From Gemmatimonadota bacterium (GTDB taxonomy: Bacteria; Gemmatimonadota; Gemmatimonadetes; Gemmatimonadales; GWC2-71-9): DNA of 64,000 bases. Made by a program: the position numbers and the translations under genes. Location: contig JANYLJ010000002.1 in the NCBI GenBank assembly GCA_025357945.1, positions 1-64,000 of the forward strand, written 5' to 3'. The notes beneath the pieces are model-generated. The model was not told the origin of the DNA, made no database searches, and was given only the letters and a program-made list of their open reading frames with translations. Every line of letters begins with the position of its first letter. The stretch's first letter is position 1. This document shows positions 41,425 through 49,810 of this stretch, one piece after another.

Positions 41425-42733
41425 CCCGACCGGCTCGAAGCGGAGCGCCGTCACAGTAGCGCTCGCCGCGGCGCTGCTGCTGGGCGGCGCCGCGTGCGCG
41501 AGACCGCAAGCCGCTGGCGCCGTGGAAATCGATGCGATGGCGACGAAGGGCGATACCGTTGGTTTGGCACGCCTCGCGGAACGGGAGTGCAAGGGCCGGG
41601 CGGCGGAAGCGAGGCAGACGTGCTATGAGGACTATTTCGTCACGCTGGCCCGAAGCGACCGGGTTCGCGTGGCACTTGGTGCGCTCGCGTCACTTGCGGC
41701 CGATCACCCCGAGGTGGCGCGTGACGGGCACGGCTACACCCATGTCATCGGCATCCGCGCCTGGCAGCCGGGCGGCGACGTCAAGGCGATTTTTGCCAGT
41801 TGCAACGGCTTGTTCCAGTCGGGCTGCTATCACGGCGTGATCCAGGCGTATCTCATGCAAGGCGGCGCCGTGGACTCGGCGCGCGCGGTCAAGCTTTGCA
41901 ATGAGATCGCGCCGGAGGACAAGGACCGTTGGCTGCGCTTCCAGTGCGTACATGGCATCGGGCACGGTTTTGAAATGGCGTGGAACTGGGACCTGCCCAA
42001 GGCGCTCAAGGGGTGTGACTGGCTCGGGACGAGTTGGGACCGGTACTCATGTTATGGTGGCGTCTTCATGGAGAACGCCGTCGCATCGATGCCTGGCGCG
42101 CATCACCACACAGCGGTCCGCGCGTTGTCGGCAACAACACCGATGAACGATTCAGCGATGGCTCGCCACGACATGGCCGCAATGGAGCACAGTGGCTCGC
42201 CGGACCCCACGAAGATCACGTTCAAGATGCGCGATTCGGTTGACGCGCTCTATCCCTGTTCGATCGTGGACACGATGTACCAGTTCTCCTGCTATCAACT
42301 GCAGGGCGGCCTGATCCTGTCGCGAGTCCAGAGCGACTTTGCCAAGGCCGCGGCGGAGTGCGACAAGGCGCCGCCGCTCGGCCGTTCGCAGTGCTACGTG
42401 AGCCTGGGCACCAACGCGAGCGGCATCACGGTGCAGAACACGAGCAGGACGATCGCTTTTTGCTCGCACGGCGATCCGGGATACCAGCCGTTCTGTTTTG
42501 TCGGCGCGGTGAAGAACTACATCGATGTGACGGCAAAACCGACCGATGGGATCGCCTTTTGCAAGGCGGTGCCGCCGGGGGCGAACCGCGCATCGTGCTT
42601 CGGAGCGGTGGGTGAAGAACTTACCGTGCTCTATTCGACCGATATGTCGGCGCGGCAGCGCGAGTGTGCGAAGGCGGGGGTGGATGGCGAGGCGGAGTGC
42701 GGGCGGGGGGCGGAGTTGGGGGGGAGGCGGTAG
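41396..42733 (+). CDS. exported cysteine-pair repeat protein, probable lipoprotein
   Basis: The 445-residue protein has a basic N-region and hydrophobic stretch (VTVALAAALLLGGAAC) ending in a lipobox-like Cys at 34. The mature chain contains nine cysteine pairs spaced 7-15 residues, the second Cys usually followed by Tyr or Phe: 65/76, 136/144, 168/184, 207/219, 288/299, 322/333, 356/367, 389/401 and 424/435. This regular pattern recalls the disulfide-bridged helical pairs of Sel1/Hcp-type solenoids, but I do not recognise the family. A GGAG box inside mazG precedes the ATG, so it is coupled to mazG. Function unknown. Confidence 0.8.
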   Translation: MPNAGRESSSPTGSKRSAVTVALAAALLLGGAACARPQAAGAVEIDAMATKGDTVGLARLAERECKGRAAEARQTCYEDYFVTLARSDRVRVALGALASLAADHPEVARDGHGYTHVIGIRAWQPGGDVKAIFASCNGLFQSGCYHGVIQAYLMQGGAVDSARAVKLCNEIAPEDKDRWLRFQCVHGIGHGFEMAWNWDLPKALKGCDWLGTSWDRYSCYGGVFMENAVASMPGAHHHTAVRALSATTPMNDSAMARHDMAAMEHSGSPDPTKITFKMRDSVDALYPCSIVDTMYQFSCYQLQGGLILSRVQSDFAKAAAECDKAPPLGRSQCYVSLGTNASGITVQNTSRTIAFCSHGDPGYQPFCFVGAVKNYIDVTAKPTDGIAFCKAVPPGANRASCFGAVGEELTVLYSTDMSARQRECAKAGVDGEAECGRGAELGGRR

Positions 42734-42737
42734 GGAC

Positions 42738-43646
42738 CTACTCCCAATCCTCGGGGAGGTCCGCAAGCTCCGCATGGAGCGCGAGATACGTGTCGTAGCG
42801 CGTCCGCGGCACGACAGCACTCTCGATCAGTGCGCGCACTGCGCAGCCCGGCTCGGTGCGGTGGGTACAATCATCGAAACGACATTCACCGATGACCGGT
42901 CGGAACTCCGGGAAGCACTCATCGAGATGCGCCCGGTCGATCGCCCACATGCCGACCTCCGAAAAGCCAGGCGTATCGACGACAAATCCGCCGATCACCA
43001 GCGGCACCATGATCGCCGACACGGTCGTGTGCGTACCACGCCGAAGCTTGGCGGAGACTTCACCAATTCGCAGCCCAAGCCCAGGTTCGAGCGCGTTCAT
43101 CAACGACGACTTGCCCGCGCCGCTCGGGCCAGTGAATACCGACACCTTCCCGCTGAGCACGTTGCGCAGCTGCTCGAGTCCGTCGCCGCGTTTCGCCGCC
43201 GTCAGCAGGATCTCGTAACCAGAGGCCGCGAGGTGGGCGACCACGTCGGTGGCGGGCGCCAGGTCGACCTTGTTGATGACCACAACCGCGGGGATGTCGT
43301 TCGCTTCGGCGACGACAAGCAGGCGATCGAGCAGTTGCGGAATCGGCGGCGGATCCGCAGCCGCGATGACAACAACCACTTTATCGACGTTGGCCGCTAC
43401 GGGGCGCGTCCCGCGTCCATCGGGGATGCGCCGCTCCAGCAACGAGGTCCGCGGCTCGACCGCTTCGATGCCGAGGACGTCTTCGGTGAGGGTGGCCGGG
43501 TCGAAGCGCACCCGGTCGCCAGCGACGGCGCGGTCGCGCTCCCGCTTGGCCTTGCCGCGGAGAATAGCCTGCCGTTCGACCCCGTCGACCAGCACACGAT
43601 AGGCGCCGCCCTCGCGCGCCAGCACGACGCCGACGGGTGCGGTCAC
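42738..43646 (-). CDS. rsgA: ribosome small subunit-dependent GTPase RsgA
   Basis: RsgA is a circularly permuted GTPase that checks late maturation of the 30S subunit. The 302-residue protein has an N-terminal OB fold and then GTPase motifs in the permuted order: G4 NKVDL, G1 GPSGAGKSSLMN and G3 DTPGF. A C-terminal zinc site C-x4-C-x-H-x5-C (CRFDDCTHRTEPGC) follows. The start is a GTG at 43646 that overlaps the stop of the 105-residue protein gene (GTGA). It converges on the cysteine-repeat gene with a 4-nt gap. Confidence 0.96.
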   Translation of the reverse strand: MTAPVGVVLAREGGAYRVLVDGVERQAILRGKAKRERDRAVAGDRVRFDPATLTEDVLGIEAVEPRTSLLERRIPDGRGTRPVAANVDKVVVVIAAADPPPIPQLLDRLLVVAEANDIPAVVVINKVDLAPATDVVAHLAASGYEILLTAAKRGDGLEQLRNVLSGKVSVFTGPSGAGKSSLMNALEPGLGLRIGEVSAKLRRGTHTTVSAIMVPLVIGGFVVDTPGFSEVGMWAIDRAHLDECFPEFRPVIGECRFDDCTHRTEPGCAVRALIESAVVPRTRYDTYLALHAELADLPEDWE

Positions 43647-43960
43647 GTTTCCTCCGAGCGTCCGGCGGCGATCAATTCGTCGAGCAGCGCCTTGACGTCG
43701 TAGAGCGAAAGCGCGCCGAGTCGCTCGGTGGCTTCCTCCGGCGTGCGGCCCCAGACCAGGTAGTCGGATTCGCGATGACCATCCGGTGTGTCACCAGCGC
43801 CGGTCCAGCGCACGAAGAGAAGTGCCCCGCCGAAGCGGCCACGCGGATCGGGCTCGTCGTCAATCCAGAGCGCCACCGAGTACGGCAGGCCATCACTCCC
43901 GGTGAAGGCGGCGGCCCGTTCGTGTGCGGCCATGTATCCGCCGAGCGTGAACTCCGTCAC
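43643..43960 (-). CDS. small protein of unknown function between putA-like and rsgA
   Basis: This 105-residue protein starts at a GTG (VTEFTLGGYMAAHERAAAFTGSDG). A beta-rich first half (LPYSVALWIDDEPDPRGRFGGALLFVRWTG) leads to a C-terminal helical part (TPEEATERLGALSLYDVKALLDELIAAGR). It has no signal or TM segment and no known family. It overlaps the proline dehydrogenase stop and the rsgA start by 4 nt each (GTGA), so it is locked into their translation. Longer upstream frames just read antisense-like sequence of proline dehydrogenase and are rejected. Confidence 0.78.
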   Translation of the reverse strand: MTEFTLGGYMAAHERAAAFTGSDGLPYSVALWIDDEPDPRGRFGGALLFVRWTGAGDTPDGHRESDYLVWGRTPEEATERLGALSLYDVKALLDELIAAGRSEET

Positions 43961-44889
43961 ACTCGCCGCGTGCCTTCCTTGATCACGTTGCCGAGGATGA
44001 ACATGATGTTGGCTGGGCGTTCGGCAAGGCGCCTCATGAGATAGGGATACCACTGCGTGCCGAACGGGATATACACCCGCATGCGATATCCCTCGCGCGC
44101 CAGGGCTTCCTGCAGGTCGCGGCGCACGCCGTAGAGCATCTGGAACTCGAAGCGATCGCGGGCGATGTTGTTGGCCGCCGCGAACTGCTTGGCGTGCGCG
44201 ATGATCTGCTCGTCGTGGGTAGCGATACCAACGTAGTCGCCGCTGGTGAGCAGCTGCTCCAGCAGGCGGACGTAATGGGCATCCACGTCTTTCTTGTCCG
44301 GAAACGCCACATCCGGTTTCTCGAGATAGGCTCCCTTGCAGAGCCGCACCCGGGCGCCGAGGCGGACGAGCTTCGCGACGTCGTCGGTGGAGCGCCGCAG
44401 CGCCGCCTGGATCACCACGCCGACGTTGGCACCAAAGTCGGCGAACAGCCGTTGCTCGAAGAAGTCCAGCGTCTTCTGGGTGTATGCCGACCCTTCCATG
44501 TCGAGCCGGACGAACGCGCCGATGCCCTTGGCAAGCCCGAGGATCTGACGAATATTCCGTTCGCAAAGGGCCGCGTCAATGTCGAGTCCCATCTGGGTAA
44601 GCTTGACCGACACGTTTACTTCGACGCCGGCCGCTTGCATGGCCTGCAGCATGGCGATGTAGGTGTCGCGGGCCTGCTCGGCCTCGGCGGGTTTCGCCAC
44701 ACTTTCACCGAGCATATCGAGCGACACCGTGATGCCTCGCGCCTGCAAGTCCTTGGCGGCGGCCACCGCCTCGCCGATCGTCTCGCCAGCGACGAAGCGC
44801 GAGGCGAACTTCTTCGCCAGGCGATTGCGGCGCACGAAGTTGAAAATCGATTGGCGCTTCGAGAGCCAGAGGAGAAACGAGCGCATCAT
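43957..44889 (-). CDS. proline dehydrogenase
   Basis: This flavoenzyme oxidises proline to 1-pyrroline-5-carboxylate and feeds electrons to quinone. The 310-residue monofunctional form is a beta/alpha barrel with family motifs VSLDMLGESV, VSVKLTQMGLDID, FVRLDMEGSAY, VRLCKGAYLEKPDVAF and ATHDEQII. The C-terminal FEFQMLYGVRRDLQ ... VYIPFGTQWYPYLMRRLAERP contains the substrate-binding YxxRRLAERP. The P5C dehydrogenase partner is not in the window. It starts a tight operon with a small unknown and rsgA. Two adjacent Met codons (MM) begin the frame. Confidence 0.96.
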   Translation of the reverse strand: MMRSFLLWLSKRQSIFNFVRRNRLAKKFASRFVAGETIGEAVAAAKDLQARGITVSLDMLGESVAKPAEAEQARDTYIAMLQAMQAAGVEVNVSVKLTQMGLDIDAALCERNIRQILGLAKGIGAFVRLDMEGSAYTQKTLDFFEQRLFADFGANVGVVIQAALRRSTDDVAKLVRLGARVRLCKGAYLEKPDVAFPDKKDVDAHYVRLLEQLLTSGDYVGIATHDEQIIAHAKQFAAANNIARDRFEFQMLYGVRRDLQEALAREGYRMRVYIPFGTQWYPYLMRRLAERPANIMFILGNVIKEGTRRV

Positions 44890-44943
44890 CGCGGGTCAGG
44901 TCCTTGCGGAGATAGGCGATCCGGGCGTTAAAGTAGTGCCATA

Positions 44944-45020
44944 AGCCGTGCGCCATGAGCCCGCAGGTTGGGCTAGCGTGCGCCTGGCACGCGCTAGCTT
45001 ACCGTTCGGGGCTCACGGCT
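44944..45020. repeat. large imperfect inverted repeat upstream of permease
   Basis: The outer arm AGCCGTG plus AGCCC at the left (44944-44962, with a 7-nt bulge) pairs with GGGCTCACGGCT at the right (45009-45020). Inner arms GCTAGCGTGC and GCACGCGCTAGC also pair around a 5-nt loop. The 77-bp structure fills most of the gap between proline dehydrogenase and the permease start. It may be a REP-like mobile palindrome or a leader hairpin. Confidence 0.65.
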
Positions 45021-45041
45021 CGTCGTTGCGAAAGGATTCGC

Positions 45042-46367
45042 TTGACCGCACCATCCTCCACCACCACCTACGCTCGCCGTCTTGGCCTCTTCTCCGCCAC
45101 GATGATGGTCATCGGCGGCATCATCGGATCGGGGATCTTCCTCAATCCGGCCGTCGTGGCTGCGCGGGTGAAGACCGCAGCGATGACTTTGACCGCCTGG
45201 GGGCTCGGCGCAGTCATCGCCCTGATCGGGGCGTTCGTCTTTGCCGAACTGGGTGGCAGGCGGCCGACCGTAGGCGGCGGCTACGCGTACCTGCGCGAGG
45301 CGTTCGGGCCGCTGACAGGATTCATGTACGCGTGGGCGCTCCTGCTGGTGATGGCAACCGGTGCGATCGCCGCCGTGGCGGTGACATTCGCCAGTTACCT
45401 CGGATCGTTGATGGGGTGGCCGGTGAGCGCCCAGCCCGTGGTCGCCGCCGGTGCCATCGTCCTGCTGACGTTGATCAACATACGCGGCGTGCGCCCCGGC
45501 GCCGTGACGCAAAACGTGTTCACCGTCCTCAAGCTTACCGCGATTGCTGCCCTGGTGATCGCGGCGTTCGTGGCCGCGCCGCACCCGAACGCGGCGGCAC
45601 CAGCCCCGCTGCCGAACGGTTCGCTGGTGCTGGCTCTGGGCGCCGCACTCGTGCCGGTGCTATTCGCCTTCGGCGGATGGCAGCAAACCAACTTCATTGC
45701 CGAAGAGCTGCTCCAACCTGAACGCAACCTGCCACGGGCGCTGATCATCGGCGTGCTCGCCGTGGTCACGGCGTACCTTCTGGTCAACGTCGCCTACATT
45801 CGCACACTCGGAATCAACGGCCTTGCCGCGAGCAATGCGCCTGCCGCGGAGACAATGAGGGTGGTTGCCGGCCCGCTCGGCGAGCGCCTGATCGGTGCCG
45901 GGATCGTGGCGTCGACGTTCGGGTTCCTGAACCTCGTGATCCTGGTCTCTCCCCGCGTCTATCAGGCCATGGCGCGCGACGGACTCTTCTTCAGCTCGTT
46001 CGCACGATTGCATCCGACGTGGCGCACGCCGGTTGCCGCGCTCGTCCTCCAGGGAGTCTGGGCCGTCCTGCTGCTGTTTTCCAAAAAGTACGGCGACCTG
46101 CTCGACTACGTCGTGTTCGGCGACTGGATCTTCTTCGGGCTGAACGGCGTCGCGCTCTTCGTCCTCCGCGCGCGCGATGGCGACCGCCGCGTCCCGTTCC
46201 GGACACCACTGCACCCGATCACGACCGTGCTCTTCATTGCGTCGGCCGTCTATGTTGTGATCGGGTCGATTGCTTCGAAACCCTCGAACGCCATCTGGGG
46301 CAGCGTCATCCTGCTGGCCGCCGTGCCGATCTTCTTCATCTGGCGCAGTCGCGCCGCGAGCCACTGA
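45042..46367 (+). CDS. APC-family amino-acid permease
   Basis: This proton-coupled amino-acid importer of the inner membrane has 441 residues and about twelve TM helices. The APC hallmark GGIIGSGIFLNPAVVA lies in TM1 and FGGWQQTNFIAEE in TM6. The start is taken as a TTG (LTAPSSTTTYARRLGLF) because AAGGA lies 5 nt before it. A longer ATG frame at 44955 would be encoded by the inverted repeat and is unlikely. The stop codon is directly followed by the tryptophanase ATG, so tryptophan or a related aromatic amino acid is a likely substrate (inference). Confidence 0.9.
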   Translation: MTAPSSTTTYARRLGLFSATMMVIGGIIGSGIFLNPAVVAARVKTAAMTLTAWGLGAVIALIGAFVFAELGGRRPTVGGGYAYLREAFGPLTGFMYAWALLLVMATGAIAAVAVTFASYLGSLMGWPVSAQPVVAAGAIVLLTLINIRGVRPGAVTQNVFTVLKLTAIAALVIAAFVAAPHPNAAAPAPLPNGSLVLALGAALVPVLFAFGGWQQTNFIAEELLQPERNLPRALIIGVLAVVTAYLLVNVAYIRTLGINGLAASNAPAAETMRVVAGPLGERLIGAGIVASTFGFLNLVILVSPRVYQAMARDGLFFSSFARLHPTWRTPVAALVLQGVWAVLLLFSKKYGDLLDYVVFGDWIFFGLNGVALFVLRARDGDRRVPFRTPLHPITTVLFIASAVYVVIGSIASKPSNAIWGSVILLAAVPIFFIWRSRAASH

Positions 46368-47765
46368 ATGTTCGAGCCCCGCACCATCATCGAGCCGTTC
46401 CGGATCAAGAGCGTCGAACCGATCCGTCAGACCACGGTGACCGAACGGTCAGATGCGCTCAAGGCGGCGCACTACAACCTGTTCAAGCTGCGGGCGCGGG
46501 ATGTATTGATCGACCTGCTGACGGACTCCGGCACCGGCGCAATGTCATCACGCCAGTGGGCGGGGATGATGCGCGGCGACGAATCGTATGCCGGGGCGGA
46601 TTCGTGGTACCGCTTCGAGGCCGCCGTCCAGAAGATCACGCGCCTCAAGCACGTGATCCCGACACATCAGGGGCGCGCGGCGGAGCGGATCCTGTTTGGC
46701 GCCATGGTGAACGCTGGCGACGTGGTCCCGAACAACACCCATTTCGACACGACGCGCGCAAACGTGGAGGCACGCGGTGCCACGGCCCTCGACATCCCGA
46801 TTGCCGAGGGCCGGCATCCGGCAGTGGTGCACCCGTTCAAGGGGAACATGGACCTTGACGCGCTCGAACGGATCCTGACGGAGCACCAGGGGCGGGTACC
46901 GTTGGTGATGATGACGGTGACCAACAACTCCGGTGGCGGCCAGCCGGTGTCGCTGGAAAACCTTCGCGGCGCGCGGGCGATCTGCCGCAAGCATGGTGTG
47001 CCGCTTTTCCTGGACGCCTGCCGGTTTGCGGAGAATTCGTGGTTCATCAAGGAGCGCGAGCCGGGCCAGCACGACCGGCGGCCGATCGAAATCGTGCAGG
47101 AAATGTTCGCCGAGGTGGATGGGGCGACGATGAGCGCCAAGAAGGATGGCATGGCAAACATCGGCGGCTTCCTGGCGATGAACGACGACGATCTCGCGCG
47201 TCGCTGCCGCGACAACCTGATTCTCACCGAGGGGTTCGTCACCTACGGTGGGCTGGCGGGGTATGACCTGGAAGCGATCGCCATCGGGCTCGAGGAGGCG
47301 TTGGACGAGGACTACTTGCGGTATCGTATCCGATCGGTGGCGTATCTGGCGGACCGACTCGCGGCCGCTGGTGTGCCGATGGTGACCCCACCGGGCGGAC
47401 ACGCGCTCTACATCGACGCCAAGGCAATGCTGCCGCACATACCGCAGGCCGAGTACCCGGCGTGGGCGCTGTCGTGTGCATTGTACCTCGTGGGTGGTGT
47501 GCGGTCAGTGGAGATCGGGACGGTGATGTTCGGACAACAGCCCGACGGCAGCGAGAAGCCGGCCGCGATGGAGCTCGTGCGCCTGGCGTTTCCGCGGCGG
47601 GTGTACACCCAGAGCCACGTGGACTATCTCGCGGAGGTGCTGCTGTATGTCCATGAGCGGCGCGACAGGATCCGTGGCATGAAGATCGTGGAGCAGCCGC
47701 CGGCGCTGCGACATTTTACGGCGAAGCTGCTGCCGGCGCATGGTGAGGTGTTGCTGTCATCCTGA
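46368..47765 (+). CDS. tnaA: tryptophanase / beta-eliminating lyase
   Basis: This PLP enzyme would cleave tryptophan to indole, pyruvate and ammonia; tyrosine phenol-lyase is the close alternative. The 465-residue protein has THQGRAAERILF, FDTTRANVE, the PLP lysine in SAKKDGMANIGGF and the C-terminal VEIGTVMFGQQ. FDTT and VEIG are more like TnaA than tyrosine phenol-lyase, which has FTTT and MERG. It is translationally adjacent to an amino-acid permease, as in tna operons. The last three codons and the stop are contributed by the palindromic element at 47756, giving the unusual end GEVLLSS. Confidence 0.88.
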   Translation: MFEPRTIIEPFRIKSVEPIRQTTVTERSDALKAAHYNLFKLRARDVLIDLLTDSGTGAMSSRQWAGMMRGDESYAGADSWYRFEAAVQKITRLKHVIPTHQGRAAERILFGAMVNAGDVVPNNTHFDTTRANVEARGATALDIPIAEGRHPAVVHPFKGNMDLDALERILTEHQGRVPLVMMTVTNNSGGGQPVSLENLRGARAICRKHGVPLFLDACRFAENSWFIKEREPGQHDRRPIEIVQEMFAEVDGATMSAKKDGMANIGGFLAMNDDDLARRCRDNLILTEGFVTYGGLAGYDLEAIAIGLEEALDEDYLRYRIRSVAYLADRLAAAGVPMVTPPGGHALYIDAKAMLPHIPQAEYPAWALSCALYLVGGVRSVEIGTVMFGQQPDGSEKPAAMELVRLAFPRRVYTQSHVDYLAEVLLYVHERRDRIRGMKIVEQPPALRHFTAKLLPAHGEVLLSS

Positions 47766-47820
47766 GCGAAGCGAAGGATCGGCACGCCGCGAAGCGACCC
47801 CTCGCTTCGCCAGGGACGAC
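47756..47820. repeat. palindromic GTCATCC element, copy D (65 bp, imperfect)
   Basis: GTCATCCTGAGCGAAGCGAA at the left pairs imperfectly with a right arm ending in GGGACGAC. The inner CGAAGCGA/TCGCTTCG pairs are exact. The TGA within its terminal repeat (47763-47765) is the stop codon of the tryptophanase gene. It lies 22 nt upstream of the CocE-type hydrolase start. Confidence 0.8.
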
Positions 47821-47842
47821 GGATCCTGAAGCAATTGGAGGC

Positions 47843-49690
47843 ATGATGCGACGTTCAACCATCACCGCTGCTCTGGCCTTCCTGAGTGTTACAGGAATTG
47901 GCGCACAAACGCCCGCCCCCTCGTACACCTACGTCAAGGTCATCGACTCGATGGTCGCGATGCGTGATGGCGTGTGCCTGCACACCACCGTGTGGGTGCC
48001 ACAGGGCTACACCGGCCCGCTCGCGATCGTCTTCCGGCGAACGCCCTATGGTATCGACGGCGCCAGCGGAGCCGGCTTCACCGCTGCGACTTCCTCCATG
48101 CGCGAACTTGCAAGTGACGGTTACGCCATTGCGCTCCAGGAGATCCGCGGCAAGTACAAGAGCGAAGGAAAGTTTGTGATGCAGCGCCCGCCGCGGGACC
48201 GGCGCGACGCCAAGGCGATCGACGAAGGGACTGACGCGTGGGACACGATGGATTGGCTGACCAAGCGCGTGCCCGACAACAACGGTCGCGTCGGCATGCT
48301 GGGCGTGTCGTACGACGGGTGGCTGGTGGTGCAGGCGTTGATGGACCCCCATCCGGCGTTCAAGGCGGCGTCACCGCAGGCCTCGCCGGCCGACATGTGG
48401 CTGGGCGACGACTTTCATCATCAAGGCGCGTTCCGGCTTTCGTATGGATTCGAGTATGCCTATGAGATGGAGCACGCGCAGGGATTTGACACCGGCTTTC
48501 CGTTCGACCGTGCCGACACGTACAGCTGGTACCTCAACCTGGGACCGTTGTCGCGCGTGAAAACTGAGGTGTTCAAGGGCAAGATCCCCACGTGGAATGA
48601 CTACGTGGCACATCCCGACTACGACGACTTCTGGCAGAAGCAGGCGGCCGTCCCGTACCTGAATCATCCGGTGACGGTACCGACGTTGAACGTCGCTGGC
48701 TGGTGGGATCAGGAGGATTTCTACGGTGCCGTCACCATCTATCGCGAGATGGAGAAGCACGACCCGAACAACCTGAACTTCCTGGTGGTAGGGCCGTGGA
48801 ACCACGGCGGCTGGGGAGGCACCGGAAAGTCTCTCGGCGCGATCGACTTCGGGTCGAACACGGCGGACTGGTACCGCGCCGAAGTGCAGCGCCCGTTCTT
48901 CGCGTGCCACCTCAAGGGTGCCGCGACCGGGTGCAAGCCAGCGGAGGCGACGCTGTTTCGGAGCGGCGAGAACAAGTGGGTCACGAGCACAAAGTTTCCG
49001 CGACGGGACGGCGTCAAGGCGACACCGATCTTGCCCGCCAGCGGCGGTCGTCTGGTGTTCGATGGGCTGACCCGCGCGATCGGAGCAGACTCGTTCATAT
49101 CTGATCCGGCCAACCCGGTTCCGTACCGCAAGCGGCCGATTCAGCCGACCTACGGGCCGGGCTCGACGTGGCGGACCTGGCTCGTGGAAGACCAGCGGTT
49201 CGTCGAGCACCGACCGGACGTGTTGAACTGGCAGACGGACCCGCTCGACAAGCCGATCACGATCAGCGGCGAGATCAGTGCGACACTGTATGCCTCCACG
49301 ACCGGCAGCGATGCTGACTGGATCGTGAAGCTGATCGACGTCTATCCCGACTCACTGGGCCCAGTGATGGGTGGCTACGAGCTGATGGTGGCGAATGACG
49401 TCCTGCGGGGCCGTTACGTCGATTCGTTCTCAAAACCGCGTGCATTGGTGCCTGGCAAGGTGGAAAAGTTCACCGTCGACATGCACACCCAGGAGTACAC
49501 CTTCCAGCGGGGCCACCGGATCATGGTGCAGGTGCAGAGCACCTGGTTCCCGATCATCGACAGGAATCCCCAGCGATTCGTGCCGAACATCTTCATGGCA
49601 CAGGTAATGGATTTCCGGAAGGCGACGCATGTGATATACCGGTCGGCGCGGTACCCGACGCACCTGACGTTGCCGGTGGTGGGGCCGTAG
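47843..49690 (+). CDS. secreted CocE/NonD-family hydrolase (X-Pro dipeptidyl-peptidase S15 type)
   Basis: This secreted serine hydrolase of the alpha-amino-acid ester hydrolase/CocE group has 615 residues: signal peptide (RRSTITAALAFLSVTGIGAQ), an S15 alpha/beta-hydrolase domain and a C-terminal jelly-roll domain. The nucleophile elbow is GVSYDGW. YAIALQEIRGKYKSEGKF provides the oxyanion region, and candidate acid and base are in AGWWDQEDFYG and VVGPWNHGGW. A GGAGG box precedes the paired ATG codons. Likely substrates are peptide or amino-acid esters and beta-lactam-like amides. Co-location with tryptophanase suggests amino-acid scavenging (inference). Confidence 0.93.
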   Translation: MMRRSTITAALAFLSVTGIGAQTPAPSYTYVKVIDSMVAMRDGVCLHTTVWVPQGYTGPLAIVFRRTPYGIDGASGAGFTAATSSMRELASDGYAIALQEIRGKYKSEGKFVMQRPPRDRRDAKAIDEGTDAWDTMDWLTKRVPDNNGRVGMLGVSYDGWLVVQALMDPHPAFKAASPQASPADMWLGDDFHHQGAFRLSYGFEYAYEMEHAQGFDTGFPFDRADTYSWYLNLGPLSRVKTEVFKGKIPTWNDYVAHPDYDDFWQKQAAVPYLNHPVTVPTLNVAGWWDQEDFYGAVTIYREMEKHDPNNLNFLVVGPWNHGGWGGTGKSLGAIDFGSNTADWYRAEVQRPFFACHLKGAATGCKPAEATLFRSGENKWVTSTKFPRRDGVKATPILPASGGRLVFDGLTRAIGADSFISDPANPVPYRKRPIQPTYGPGSTWRTWLVEDQRFVEHRPDVLNWQTDPLDKPITISGEISATLYASTTGSDADWIVKLIDVYPDSLGPVMGGYELMVANDVLRGRYVDSFSKPRALVPGKVEKFTVDMHTQEYTFQRGHRIMVQVQSTWFPIIDRNPQRFVPNIFMAQVMDFRKATHVIYRSARYPTHLTLPVVGP

Positions 49691-49740
49691 GGACTAGCGA
49701 AAACGCTCCGGCTTCGCCTGATTTGTGCCAGCCGTGCCCC

Positions 49741-49758
49741 CCTCGACTGTGATCGAGG
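49741..49758. promoter_or_regulatory. small inverted repeat upstream of ankyrin-rho
   Basis: CCTCGA-N6-TCGAGG is a perfect 6-bp inverted repeat in the 120-nt gap before the ankyrin gene. It could be a regulator site or a short hairpin in the leader; nothing else supports either. Confidence 0.3.
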
Positions 49759-49810
49759 TGCCCGTCGACCGGGCTCGTGATGACGCGCGGCTCCCTTTTA
49801 TCCGGCTCGA

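Noticed and set aside
44955-45041. Upstream ATG start for the amino-acid permease
   Set aside because: The extra 29 residues are encoded by the inverted repeat and come before a better-placed AAGGA and TTG.
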